Position numbers and translations under genes: made by a program. Shown piece after piece: positions 50,871-58,792 of a stretch of DNA of 64,000 bases. Every line of letters begins with the position of its first letter. Position 1 is the stretch's first letter. The stretch lies in the NCBI RefSeq assembly GCF_000504245.1, contig NZ_KI632509.1, positions 3,019,751 to 3,083,750 on the forward strand, in the 5' to 3' direction. The notes under the pieces were generated by a model. The model was not told where the DNA came from. It saw only the letters and a list, made by a program, of their open reading frames with translations, and made no database searches. The DNA comes from Haloechinothrix halophila YIM 93223. Lineage in GTDB: Bacteria > Actinomycetota > Actinomycetes > Mycobacteriales > Pseudonocardiaceae.

Positions 50871-51533
50871 TCACCGCGCCAGATAACGCACCAAGACGAC
50901 GTCGCCGACCGGCCTGGTCTCGGCAAGGCGCATCCGCCGGGTCGGCCCACCCGGGTAGCTGGCGGGGTTGAGGAAGCGCGGCGCGTCTCGTTGTCCGACG
51001 ACGATCGGCGCGATGGCCAGGTGGATCTCGTCGGCGAGACCGCGGGAAAGGAACCCCGTGTGGATCTGGCCGCCACCTTCGACCATGAGCCGGCGTACGC
51101 CACGGCTGCCCAGGTCGTCGAGCAACGCACCCAAGTCGATCTCGGCGCCGAGATCGACGACGTCGGCCAGCCCTGCCAGCCGGGTCCGTAACCGGCTCGC
51201 CGCCGGGGCGGCGGTGTAGACCAGCTTGCTGCCGCCGTGCTGCCAGAACCGCAGGCCGGGGTCGAGGTCACCGCTGGCGGTGACCGTCACCTTGTGCGGG
51301 TGCTCCGGCGACCCGCGCGCGATCCGCTCCGTCCGCCGCCGCTCGCTGACCACCAGCCGTGGATTGTCGGCCCGGATGGTTCCCGCGCCAACGAGAATGG
51401 CGTCGCAGTCCGCCCGCACCCGGTCGACGCGGTCCCTGTCCTCGGCGCCGGAGAGCACCAGCGTCTGGGCGCCGGTGTCGTCGATGCAACCATCGATGCT
51501 GGTGGCGACGCTGAGCAGGACGTATGGGCGCAC
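50871..51533 (-). CDS. RibD C-domain/DHFR-fold reductase (ArfC-like candidate)
   Basis: The 220-residue protein is the reductase half of RibD without the deaminase. PYVLLSVATSIDGCID opens the fold, followed by DAILVGAGTIRADNPRLVV, VEGGGQIHTGFLSRGLADEI and VGDVVLVRYLA. Enzymes of this type reduce the ribosylamino-pyrimidine to ribitylamino in riboflavin synthesis; in archaea the free-standing form ArfC acts before deamination. GTG 51533 follows AAGGAGATAGCG, which overlaps the end of the CDP-alcohol transferase gene, so the two are coupled. Its place near a GTP cyclohydrolase and a creatininase-type protein suggests an alternative pyrimidine pathway. Confidence 0.82.
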   Translation of the reverse strand: MRPYVLLSVATSIDGCIDDTGAQTLVLSGAEDRDRVDRVRADCDAILVGAGTIRADNPRLVVSERRRTERIARGSPEHPHKVTVTASGDLDPGLRFWQHGGSKLVYTAAPAASRLRTRLAGLADVVDLGAEIDLGALLDDLGSRGVRRLMVEGGGQIHTGFLSRGLADEIHLAIAPIVVGQRDAPRFLNPASYPGGPTRRMRLAETRPVGDVVLVRYLAR

Positions 51534-51535
51534 CG

Positions 51536-52249
51536 CTATCTCCTTCGCCATAGCCACACGGCGTCACGGCCGAACGACCAGACGAGCAACGTGAGCGCCA
51601 GCCCGACGAGCACCGACTCCGCCACTCGTCCGAACACGCCTGCGCTTGCCGCGACGAGCACGATACCTTGCGCTGCGGCGACGGCCTTGCGGGCGAAGCT
51701 CGGCGGCAGCGGGGCGCGCAGCCACGACAACACCCAGCCCGCCGCGACGAAGGCGTACCGCATCCCCCCGACGGCTAGCACCCAAGGGCCCAGCGACGTC
51801 GTGAGGAACACGCTGAGCGCGGCGAGCAGGAATGCGTCGACCTCCATATCGAAGCGCGCGCCCAGCGCGGACACCGTTCCGGTCGCGCGGGCCACCCGGC
51901 CGTCCACGGCGTCGAGGATCAACGCCACCGTCGCGATCGACACCAGGACCGCCGGTACCGCCGACCGGCCGCCGAGGTCGGCGGCCACGATGGCGGTCAC
52001 CGAGCCGACCAACGTTGACCGGGTCAGGGTGACGATGTCGGCCGGACCGAGTCGCCCTGCTGGCGAACGACGCACGGCCGCGGCCAGCAACGCGTTGGAG
52101 ATCACGCCGTACCCGACACCTGCCAGCCACCCGGCGGGCCCGAGCCCCCATCCGGCCGACAGCACGGCGAGCTGAGCCAGCTGGCCGGCCAGTCCCACCG
52201 CCGGCCCGCGCAACGCAGCAGGCAGGCGCCCGCGTTCGGCTATGGTCAC
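51536..52249 (-). CDS. CDP-alcohol phosphatidyltransferase
   Basis: A 237-residue integral membrane enzyme with about six helices. The catalytic motif is complete: DGRVARATGTVSALGARFD then MEVD, that is DGxxARx8GxxxDxxxD, near residues 128-152. It transfers a phosphatidyl or similar group from CDP-diacylglycerol to an alcohol, or a CDP-activated polyol to an acceptor. GTG 52249 is the only suitable start; the long open frame upstream is antisense to the start of the next gene. It is divergent from the sulfatase-type enzyme and 2 bp from the reductase gene, so a lipid product may belong to this cluster. Confidence 0.85.
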   Translation of the reverse strand: MTIAERGRLPAALRGPAVGLAGQLAQLAVLSAGWGLGPAGWLAGVGYGVISNALLAAAVRRSPAGRLGPADIVTLTRSTLVGSVTAIVAADLGGRSAVPAVLVSIATVALILDAVDGRVARATGTVSALGARFDMEVDAFLLAALSVFLTTSLGPWVLAVGGMRYAFVAAGWVLSWLRAPLPPSFARKAVAAAQGIVLVAASAGVFGRVAESVLVGLALTLLVWSFGRDAVWLWRRR

Positions 52250-52408
52250 GGTCTGAATCGTAACCGCGGTTGGGATCTTCGCCTCGGCCCAGCGAGGGTA
52301 GGGCGGCAGCCCTGCCCGAGTGGCCGAACACCGCAGCCTGCTCGCGGCGGTGACCCGACAACTGGCGAAGGTCACAGAGCTGCAAAACAGACACGACAGG
52401 GGCAGCCG

Positions 52409-54007
52409 ATGGAGCCGACGACGACCGCGCGGCAGAGCCGCCGTGTCGCGGCGCTCGCGGTCACCGTCCTGGCCGTTCTGCTGGTGGCGTTCGCGCTGCT
52501 CGCCCCGGACGACGGCCGTCTCACGCCGTGGTCCTTCGCCCGGATCCCAGTGGAGGCACTGGTCGCCGTCCCGGTGCTGCTGCTCCTCCCGGCGCGGGTG
52601 CGGCGCGTGGTCGCGGTCGGCCTCGGGGCGGCGGCCGGCCTGCTGATCCTGCTGACGGTCCTCGACATGGGCTTTCAGTCGACGCTCGGCAGGCCGTTCC
52701 ACCCGGCGTTCGACTGGAGTTCGTTCGGGCCAGCCGTGGCGCTCCTAGTCGCCGAGGTCGGCAGCGCGGCGGCCATCGCGCTTGTCGTGGTCGCGGCAGG
52801 GATCGCGGTGGGGCTGCTGATCGCGGGCGCCGCCGCGGTGGTGCGGCTGACCCGGGTCGCCGTCGAGCACCGCCGCACGGCGACCCGCACCACGGTGGCG
52901 CTCGGGCTGGTGTGGCTCGCCTGCGCGATCTCCGGTGTGCAGATCGTCCCAGGCGAGCCGGTCGCCGCACGCAGCGCCGCGGCCACCACGTACGACCGGA
53001 TACGCCAGGTGGGCACGGATTTCCGGGATCAGCGGCGGTTCGCCGCCGACATGGCCGTCGACGCGTTCCGGGACGTCCCGGGCGAGGACCTGCTCACGGC
53101 GCTGCGCGGCAAGGACGTCGTCATCGCCTTCGTCGAGAGCTACGGCCGGGTCGCGCTCGAGCATCCGGACATCGCACCGCGCGTGACGCGGGTGCTCACC
53201 GCGGGGGACCGCGGCCTCCACACCGCCGGATTCGCCACCCGGAGCGCGTTCCTCGCCTCCCCGACGTCGGGCGGCACAAGCTGGCTGGCGCACGCCACGT
53301 TGCAGTCCGGCCTGTGGGTGGACAACCCACTGCGCTACGACAGCCTGGTCGGGGGCGATCGGCTGACTCTCAGCGGCGCGTTCCGCAGGGCGGGCTGGCG
53401 CACCGCTGGCGTCGTGCCCGCGAACACCGAGGACTGGCCCGAGCGTGAGTTCTACGGCATCGACGGGTACTACGACTCCCGCGACATCGCCTACCGCGGC
53501 CCACGCTTCTCGTTCGAGACGATCCCCGACCAGTACACCCTGGCGGCCTTCCATCGTGCGGAGGTCGTCGGCGCGCACGCGCCGGTGATGGCGGAGATCG
53601 ACCTGGTCTCGAGCCACTGGCCGTGGCGCCCGGTCCCGCCGCTGGTTTCGTGGTCCGATCTCGGCGACGGCTCGGTCCTCGCGGGCAAGCCCAGCCACTC
53701 GCCGGATGGGGTGCGCACCGCGTACGCCGAGTCCATCGCGTACTCGCTGCGCACGCTGATCTCCTACGCCCGCACCCACGGCGACGACGACCTCGTGCTG
53801 ATCTTCCTCGGGGATCACCAGCCGGTCTCGATGGTCACCGGTGAGCAGGCGGGCCGGGACGTGCCGATCACGATCGTCACCCGTGACGAAGGCGTCCTCG
53901 ACCGGATCGCAGGATGGGGCTGGCAGCCCAGCCTGCGGCCACGCGAGGGCGCCCCGGTGTGGCCCATGGACGCCTTCCGCGACCGGTTCCTCACCGCCTT
54001 CGGCTGA
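52409..54007 (+). CDS. Membrane sulfatase/LTA-synthase-superfamily enzyme
   Basis: A 532-residue protein with four or five N-terminal membrane helices (to about residue 190) and an external alkaline-phosphatase-like domain. The metal/nucleophile segment is SPTSGGTSWLAHATLQSG, where Thr or Ser would take the phosphoryl or sulfate group; later FLGDHQP carries the Asp-His metal pair. Such enzymes transfer phosphoglycerol, phosphoethanolamine or remove sulfate or phosphate from envelope molecules. It follows the divergent CDP-alcohol transferase, and both may act on one lipid headgroup. Its last 17 bases overlap the convergent DoxX gene. Confidence 0.85.
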   Translation: MEPTTTARQSRRVAALAVTVLAVLLVAFALLAPDDGRLTPWSFARIPVEALVAVPVLLLLPARVRRVVAVGLGAAAGLLILLTVLDMGFQSTLGRPFHPAFDWSSFGPAVALLVAEVGSAAAIALVVVAAGIAVGLLIAGAAAVVRLTRVAVEHRRTATRTTVALGLVWLACAISGVQIVPGEPVAARSAAATTYDRIRQVGTDFRDQRRFAADMAVDAFRDVPGEDLLTALRGKDVVIAFVESYGRVALEHPDIAPRVTRVLTAGDRGLHTAGFATRSAFLASPTSGGTSWLAHATLQSGLWVDNPLRYDSLVGGDRLTLSGAFRRAGWRTAGVVPANTEDWPEREFYGIDGYYDSRDIAYRGPRFSFETIPDQYTLAAFHRAEVVGAHAPVMAEIDLVSSHWPWRPVPPLVSWSDLGDGSVLAGKPSHSPDGVRTAYAESIAYSLRTLISYARTHGDDDLVLIFLGDHQPVSMVTGEQAGRDVPITIVTRDEGVLDRIAGWGWQPSLRPREGAPVWPMDAFRDRFLTAFG

Positions 54008-54428
54008 GCACCCGCCTGGCCAGGTCCGGCAGCGCCTTGGTCTGCGGCCACCGGTACCAGGCCACCAGCGCGAAGAGCACGAGCAGCTCGGCGGGCAGCA
54101 CCGCACCGGCTGCCGTGCGCACCGTCAGCTCGGTCGTGATGGCTCCGATCATGACGCCGACCAGCCCCATCGCGGCCAGTCCCGCCAGCGCCGGTATCAG
54201 CAGACCAATCGCGCCCGCCACCTCGACGGTGGCGGTGAAGTGGCGGAACCATTGGCCGAACCCGATCCGTTCGAAGGTCTCGATGTTGTACGCCCCGCCT
54301 TGGTACAGCGGGATGGCCGACTGGACAACCAGGAACACCGCGAGAGCGATCTGCAGGAGCCAGCACACAGCGTTGAGCACTGTCTTGTCGTACGGTGTGC
54401 GGCGGGCGAACGAACTGTCCTGTGCCAT
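53991..54428 (-). CDS. DoxX-family membrane protein
   Basis: A 145-residue protein with four membrane helices, about residues 20-40, 65-85, 88-107 and 112-130. GGAYNIETFERIGFGQWFRH and VEVAGAIGLLIPALAGLAAM are typical DoxX segments. DoxX proteins take part in quinone-linked or redox membrane complexes, but most are uncharacterised. ATG 54428 is divergent from the dehydrogenase gene by 66 bp. Its role in the surrounding pterin-type cluster is unknown. Confidence 0.85.
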   Translation of the reverse strand: MAQDSSFARRTPYDKTVLNAVCWLLQIALAVFLVVQSAIPLYQGGAYNIETFERIGFGQWFRHFTATVEVAGAIGLLIPALAGLAAMGLVGVMIGAITTELTVRTAAGAVLPAELLVLFALVAWYRWPQTKALPDLARRVLSRRR

Positions 54429-54494
54429 TGCTGCTGTCCTTCCCGACTAGCTGGTTCACGATAGGGTGCGGAGATCACGAATCGGGGGTTGTCG

Positions 54495-55469
54495 ATGGAG
54501 CGCACGGCACACGCCTATTGGTTGCGCTCCCCCGGCGCTGGTGAGATCCAGCCGGTCCCGCTGCCCGCCGTCGGTCCTGGTGAGGTCGGCATCCGCACGC
54601 TGTACTCGGCGGTGAGCCGAGGGACGGAGGCGCTGGTCTTCGGCGGCCGGGTGCCGCCCAGTCAGCATAAGGCCATGCGCGCGCCGTTCCAGGACGGCGA
54701 GTTCCCCGGCCCGGTCAAGTACGGCTATCTCAACGTCGGGGTCGTCGAAGAGGGTGAGCCTGAGCTACGTGGCAGGCCGGTGTTCTGCCTCTACCCGCAC
54801 CAGACGCGCTACGTCGTGCCGACCAGCGCGGTGACCCCGGTTCCCGACGGTGTCCCGCCGGAACGGGCGGTGCTCGCGGGCACGCTCGAGACGGCGGTGA
54901 ACGCCGCGTGGGACGCCGCACCGCTGGTCGGCGACCGGATCGCCGTCGTAGGGGCAGGCATGGTTGGCTGCGCGGTCGCCGGGGTACTGGCGACGCTCCC
55001 TGGTGCGCGGGTGCAGCTCATCGACATCGACCCGTCGCGGGCGCTGATCGCCGACACCTTGGGGGTGGCGTTCGCCAACCCGCCCGACGCGCACGGCGAC
55101 TGCGATGTGGTCTTTCACGCCAGCGGCACCTCGGCGGGCCTTAGGCGTTCCCTCGAACTGCTCGCGGCGGACGGCAACGTGATCGAGCTGAGCTGGTACG
55201 GCGATCGTGAGGTCACGCTGCCGCTCGGCGAGGCGTTCCACTCGCGACGGTTGACCATCCGCGGCAGCCAGGTGGGCATGCTGCCGCAGGCGCAGCGCGG
55301 TCGCCGCTCGTTCGCCGACAGGATGGCGCTAGCCCTCCAGTTGCTCGCCGACCCCGCGTTCGACGCCCTCATCACCGGGGAGAGCGCGTTCGACGACCTG
55401 CCCGCCATCATGCCCCGGCTGACTGACGGCACCCTCCCCGCGCTGTGCCATCGCATCCGGTACCCGTAG
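54495..55469 (+). CDS. Zinc-dehydrogenase-like MDR oxidoreductase
   Basis: A 324-residue medium-chain reductase/dehydrogenase. The N-terminal domain has TLYSAVSRGTEALVFGGRVP, where the catalytic zinc Cys and His of alcohol dehydrogenases are replaced, so it lacks the catalytic zinc. The cofactor loop is VVGAGMVGCAVAGVLATLPG near residue 152, ending in an Asp (LIDIDPSR) that favours NAD. The type is similar to BchC-like and sugar-cluster dehydrogenases. ATG 54495 follows CGGGGG; TTG 54489 is an alternative. Its last 141 bases overlap, antisense, the GTP cyclohydrolase gene. It probably oxidises a sugar or side-chain carbon of the cluster product. Confidence 0.82.
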   Translation: MERTAHAYWLRSPGAGEIQPVPLPAVGPGEVGIRTLYSAVSRGTEALVFGGRVPPSQHKAMRAPFQDGEFPGPVKYGYLNVGVVEEGEPELRGRPVFCLYPHQTRYVVPTSAVTPVPDGVPPERAVLAGTLETAVNAAWDAAPLVGDRIAVVGAGMVGCAVAGVLATLPGARVQLIDIDPSRALIADTLGVAFANPPDAHGDCDVVFHASGTSAGLRRSLELLAADGNVIELSWYGDREVTLPLGEAFHSRRLTIRGSQVGMLPQAQRGRRSFADRMALALQLLADPAFDALITGESAFDDLPAIMPRLTDGTLPALCHRIRYP

Positions 55470-56084
55470 GTGCGGAAGCTCGTGGCCGAGCCGGTCCCGT
55501 TTCGCGGTCAGATACCGCGCGTTGTGGTCGTTCGGGCGGACCAGCAGCGGCACCCGCGCGGTGACCCGGATGCCGTGCGACCGCAGGGCACGAACCTTCT
55601 CGCGGTTGTTCGTCAGCAACCGCACCGACCGCACGCCAAGATGCCCGAGCACCCGCGCGGCAGGCCCGAAATCCCTGACGTCTACCGGCAGGCCGAGCGC
55701 CGTGGCTGAGTCGACGGTGTCCAGCCCGGCATTGTCTTGCAGGGCGTGCGTTTTCAACTTGGCCAGCAGGCCGATGCCCCGCCCCTCGTGGCCGCGCAAG
55801 TACACCACGATGCCGTTGCCTTCGCGCAGGATCGCGTCGAACGCCGCGTCGAGCTGCTGCCCGCATTCGCAACGCATGGCGCCGAAGACGTCACCAGTGA
55901 GGCACTCGGAGTGAACCCGCATCAGTACGTCAGCCCGCCGCTCACCGAGGACCAGCGCGAGATGCTCGTGGCCATCGACCGGATCGCGGAAGGCGACCGC
56001 GCGAAAGACCCCTCGGCTGGTGACCAGATCGGACTCCGCCACGTCGTCGGCGGCGATCCCATGCTCGATCGCACCTTCGCTCAT
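55329..56084 (-). CDS. GTP cyclohydrolase II-like enzyme with Tyr-to-His change
   Basis: A 251-residue protein. Zinc ligands are in HSECLTGDVFGAMRCECGQQ (residues 58-77), and VVYLRGHEGRGIGLLAKL (93-110) is the GTP-binding loop. In E. coli RibA, Tyr105 lies in KIRAYALQD; here the sequence is KLKTHALQD, with His113 instead. In S. coelicolor a cyclohydrolase with Tyr replaced (Met) stops at the formylated pyrimidine FAPy, as I recall; a similar product is predicted here. After about residue 195 the family match ends, and the last 47 residues are encoded antisense to the dehydrogenase gene. ATG 56084 is divergent from the creatininase start by only 17 bp. Confidence 0.85.
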   Translation of the reverse strand: MSEGAIEHGIAADDVAESDLVTSRGVFRAVAFRDPVDGHEHLALVLGERRADVLMRVHSECLTGDVFGAMRCECGQQLDAAFDAILREGNGIVVYLRGHEGRGIGLLAKLKTHALQDNAGLDTVDSATALGLPVDVRDFGPAARVLGHLGVRSVRLLTNNREKVRALRSHGIRVTARVPLLVRPNDHNARYLTAKRDRLGHELPHLRVPDAMAQRGEGAVSQPGHDGGQVVERALPGDEGVERGVGEQLEG

Positions 56085-56101
56085 CGGCCTAGGGTACGGG
56101 C
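56085..56101. promoter_or_regulatory. Divergent leaderless promoter pair with overlapping -10 boxes
   Basis: The 17-bp gap between two ATG codons contains TAGGGT (56090-56095) for the plus gene and, on the other strand, TACCCT (56096-56091) for the minus gene. Each TAnnnT hexamer ends exactly six bases before its ATG, the spacing of actinobacterial leaderless transcripts. The two boxes share five base pairs. Confidence 0.6.
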
Positions 56102-56818
56102 ATGACCGACCCAGATCCCTGCCTCGTGCCACTGGACACCACATCCGACGAGGTCCATCGCACGGCGAGCGTCGCCGTCCTGCCGATAGGCAGCTTCGAA
56201 CAGCACGGCCCGTGCCTCCCGCTGGCCACCGACACCCTCATCGCGTGCGCCATCGCGCGGGAGATCGCCGACAGCTATCCGGTGCGGCGCCTGCCGCCGC
56301 TGACGATCTCCTGCTCACACGAGCACGCCGCCTGGCAGGGCACGGTGAGCATCTCGTCGGGCACCCTCGCCGCGATGGTCCGCGACATCGCGAGTTCGCT
56401 GCACACCGGGCTGGTCCTGGTCAACGGGCATGGCGGGAACTACGTGCTCGGCAATGTGGTGCAGGAGGCCAACGCCGCTGGGCATCGCATGGCGTTGTTC
56501 CCCGGTCCGCTCGATTGGCAGGCCGCGCTGGCCGCCGCCGGTATCGTGACCCCGCTGGACAGCGACATGCACGCCGGTGAGATCGAGACGTCCATCCTGC
56601 TCGACAGCCATCCGGAGGCCGTGAGGGACGGCTACTCCGATACCGACCACCTGGCCGACGACCGGCGCCACCTGCTCACCCTCGGGCTGTCGCCCTACTC
56701 CGATTCGGGCGTCGTCGGCCGGCCGTCGCTGGCGTCGGCGGCGAAGGGCAGGGCCTTGCTCACGAGCCTGGCCGCGTCCTTCGCCGACTACCACGCCGTC
56801 CTGACCCCGGGGTCGTGA
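56102..56818 (+). CDS. Creatininase-family amidohydrolase (FAPy deformylase candidate)
   Basis: A 238-residue metal-dependent hydrolase. The metal site is LPIGSFEQHGPCLPLATDT (Glu, His, Asp at about residues 30-46), with NGHGGN near 109 and MHAGEIETS near 160 completing it. The family includes creatinine amidohydrolase, MftE and archaeal ArfB, which removes formate from FAPy. No mycofactocin genes are near, whereas a GTP cyclohydrolase II-like gene is divergent by 17 bp and a RibD-type reductase lies in the same cluster, so the ArfB-like role is favoured. A bidirectional hairpin containing its stop codon separates it from the methyltransferase. Confidence 0.85.
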   Translation: MTDPDPCLVPLDTTSDEVHRTASVAVLPIGSFEQHGPCLPLATDTLIACAIAREIADSYPVRRLPPLTISCSHEHAAWQGTVSISSGTLAAMVRDIASSLHTGLVLVNGHGGNYVLGNVVQEANAAGHRMALFPGPLDWQAALAAAGIVTPLDSDMHAGEIETSILLDSHPEAVRDGYSDTDHLADDRRHLLTLGLSPYSDSGVVGRPSLASAAKGRALLTSLAASFADYHAVLTPGS

Positions 56819-56857
56819 GTGGCGATCAGTGTTCTAACCCTGCTACGCACTCACGAC
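56812..56857. terminator. Bidirectional hairpin containing both stop codons
   Basis: Perfect 10-bp arms GTCGTGAGTG and CACTCACGAC around a 26-nt loop. The TGA of each convergent gene lies inside an arm, so both end in the same structure. Confidence 0.65.
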
Positions 56858-57669
56858 GGTGTCCGGCCACGGGCCAGTAGATCCACGTGGTGGACGGTCA
56901 CGCGCAACCGCCCGGCCGCGCACGCGCGCAGCCGCCGTGGCAGATAGTCCCCGACGTCGGCGGTGAGGTCCGGTCGCTGCTCGACGGCGGCCTCGCACCA
57001 CTCCCGCAGCCACCGCGTGGTCAACGCGGTCTGTCCGGCACCGAGGTGCCAGCGGCTCGGCCCGCTGAGCACCCGCCAGCCGCGGCTCAGGAAGGCCGCC
57101 GCCGTGACCGAGGGCGCGTCCGGGCCGAGCAGCCTGCCGCGTCCGGCCACGGCACGTCGCTGGTGATCGTTGAAGGCGTCGCGGATCTTCGCATCCATCG
57201 GATCGGCCGGTAGCAGCTCGACCCGTCCGACGACCGACACGGTGAACAGCGCCGGGCACCCGGCGGTGACGCAGGCATCGGCGAGCGACTCGATGTCCTC
57301 CTGGCTGAGCAGGTCCAGCAACGCCGACCCGGTCACCAGGGAGGTTCCCGCGAGGTCGGCGGCCCGCAGCCGGGCGAGGTCGGAGTGGTCGATGTGGGTC
57401 GTCACCGGAGTGCCGTCCGCGGTGTTGACAGTCCTGGCCGTGGCACACGCCAGCAGGTCCGCGTCGTGGTCGTGCAGGATCCATCGCTGTGGTCCCGGCA
57501 GGCGCGGGGCCAGCCACCGGAGGTTCGCGCCGGTGCCGCAGCCGAGGTCGCGCACCACCAGCGGGCCGTCCGGCAGACACCCGCGCAGCGGATCGAGCAG
57601 CTCGACCGCGCGGGCGGCCGCGTCGGCTTCTTCCCGCAGGGCCAACCACTCGGGCGCCGCCTTACTCAC
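56851..57669 (-). CDS. SAM-dependent methyltransferase of the pterin-type cluster
   Basis: A 272-residue methyltransferase. Motif I is VVRDLGCGTGANLRWLAPRL near residues 41-60, strand 2 ends in ILHDHDADLLACA, and the motif IV-like segment is GTSLVTGSALLDLLSQ. The C-terminal part carries WRVLSGPSRWHLGAGQTALT. GTG 57669 overlaps the end of the glycosyltransferase gene by 8 bp, so it is the third gene of a PTPS, glycosyltransferase, methyltransferase operon. It probably methylates the glycosylated pyrimidine or pterin product (inference from position). Confidence 0.82.
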   Translation of the reverse strand: MSKAAPEWLALREEADAAARAVELLDPLRGCLPDGPLVVRDLGCGTGANLRWLAPRLPGPQRWILHDHDADLLACATARTVNTADGTPVTTHIDHSDLARLRAADLAGTSLVTGSALLDLLSQEDIESLADACVTAGCPALFTVSVVGRVELLPADPMDAKIRDAFNDHQRRAVAGRGRLLGPDAPSVTAAAFLSRGWRVLSGPSRWHLGAGQTALTTRWLREWCEAAVEQRPDLTADVGDYLPRRLRACAAGRLRVTVHHVDLLARGRTPS

Positions 57670-58792
57670 GGGTACTCCCCGCTGGCGCGCGAAGCACATC
57701 GGCCATCCGTCGCGCGGCAACCGGCCACCGTTCAAGGGAATCCCTGCGTAGCCGGGCCGCTGCCCGCAGCTGGTGCCGGAGCGCGGCGTCGGTCAGCCAG
57801 CCGCGCAGCGCGACGGCGAGCTCGGCCGAGTCGTCCGGAGCCACCAGCAGTCCGGGGCGACCGGCCGAGGTGTCCCCGAGCGCCTCCGGCACGCCGCCGA
57901 CGCCGGACCCGACGACAGGGATGCCTCGAGCCAGCGCCTCGGTCACCACCATCCCGTAGGACTCCGCCCGCGACGGCAGCACCACCAGGTCGCAGGCGGC
58001 GTACATCTCCCCCACTTGCTCCCAGGTGTGGGCACCGACCACCTCGGTCCGGCCGGTGAGGCCGAGTCGTTCGATCCGCCCGTGCAGGTCGGCGACAAAA
58101 CGAGGATCGCGTGACGGACCGACGCACCGGCAGTGCCACGTCAGATCCGCCAGCCGGGCCAGCGCATCGATGAGCACGTCTTGTCCCTTGAGCGGAGAAA
58201 GCGAGCCCACGCACAGCACGAGGGGAACGGGGCCTTCCCCGTCGGGGGGTGTGGGGGCGCTCCCCCACAAGAGTCCGCCACCCGTCGCCGAGCCAGCGGC
58301 GAGCGGCGCACGATCCGCCCCCGGCGGGACGACCTCGACCGCGCCCAGCCCGTGCCGAGCGGCGAGCCGCCGTGCGGTCGCCGTGCTGGTCGCCACCACG
58401 GCGGCCGCCGCGGCCAGCGTCTTCCGCTCGCACCGATCCAGCTCGGCCGCGACGTCGCCGGACAGGCCTACGTCGTCCGCCAGCGGCATGTGCACCAGCA
58501 CGGCCAGCCGCAGCCGCGCGGCCCGTGGCACGACGACCTCGGGGACGCCACAGGCGAGCAGCCCGTCTACCAGCACGACGGCGCCGTCGGGCACCGAATC
58601 AAGCGACAGGGCGAGCTCCGCCCGGGCTGCCTCGGCGGGCCGTGGCCACGCGCCAGCCACCGCGATCTGCCGCACGTCGAGCCCGGTCGCCGCCAGGCCA
58701 TCGCGTATCCGCCGGTCGTACACGTTGCCGCCGCTCGGCGCGGTCTCGTCGTCGATGCCGCCCGGCACGACCAGCACGACACCGGTCGTCAT
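57662..58792 (-). CDS. GT4-type glycosyltransferase
   Basis: A 376-residue GT-B glycosyltransferase of family 4. The C-terminal nucleotide-sugar domain has [20 protein letters not shown] near residue 215 and the EX7E motif in [20 protein letters not shown]. The N-terminal domain starts [20 protein letters not shown], where the glycine loop binds the acceptor side. No membrane segment is present. It is coupled to the PTPS-like gene (ATGA overlap) and to the methyltransferase, so its acceptor is probably the small molecule made by the cluster rather than a wall polymer. Confidence 0.86.
   Translation of the reverse strand: MTTGVVLVVPGGIDDETAPSGGNVYDRRIRDGLAATGLDVRQIAVAGAWPRPAEAARAELALSLDSVPDGAVVLVDGLLACGVPEVVVPRAARLRLAVLVHMPLADDVGLSGDVAAELDRCERKTLAAAAAVVATSTATARRLAARHGLGAVEVVPPGADRAPLAAGSATGGGLLWGSAPTPPDGEGPVPLVLCVGSLSPLKGQDVLIDALARLADLTWHCRCVGPSRDPRFVADLHGRIERLGLTGRTEVVGAHTWEQVGEMYAACDLVVLPSRAESYGMVVTEALARGIPVVGSGVGGVPEALGDTSAGRPGLLVAPDDSAELAVALRGWLTDAALRHQLRAAARLRRDSLERWPVAARRMADVLRAPAGSTRE

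Noticed and set aside
56102-56818. MftE of a mycofactocin cluster
   Set aside because: None of the mycofactocin genes (small precursor, radical SAM, glycosyltransferase set) is adjacent; the neighbours are cyclohydrolase and PTPS-fold genes.
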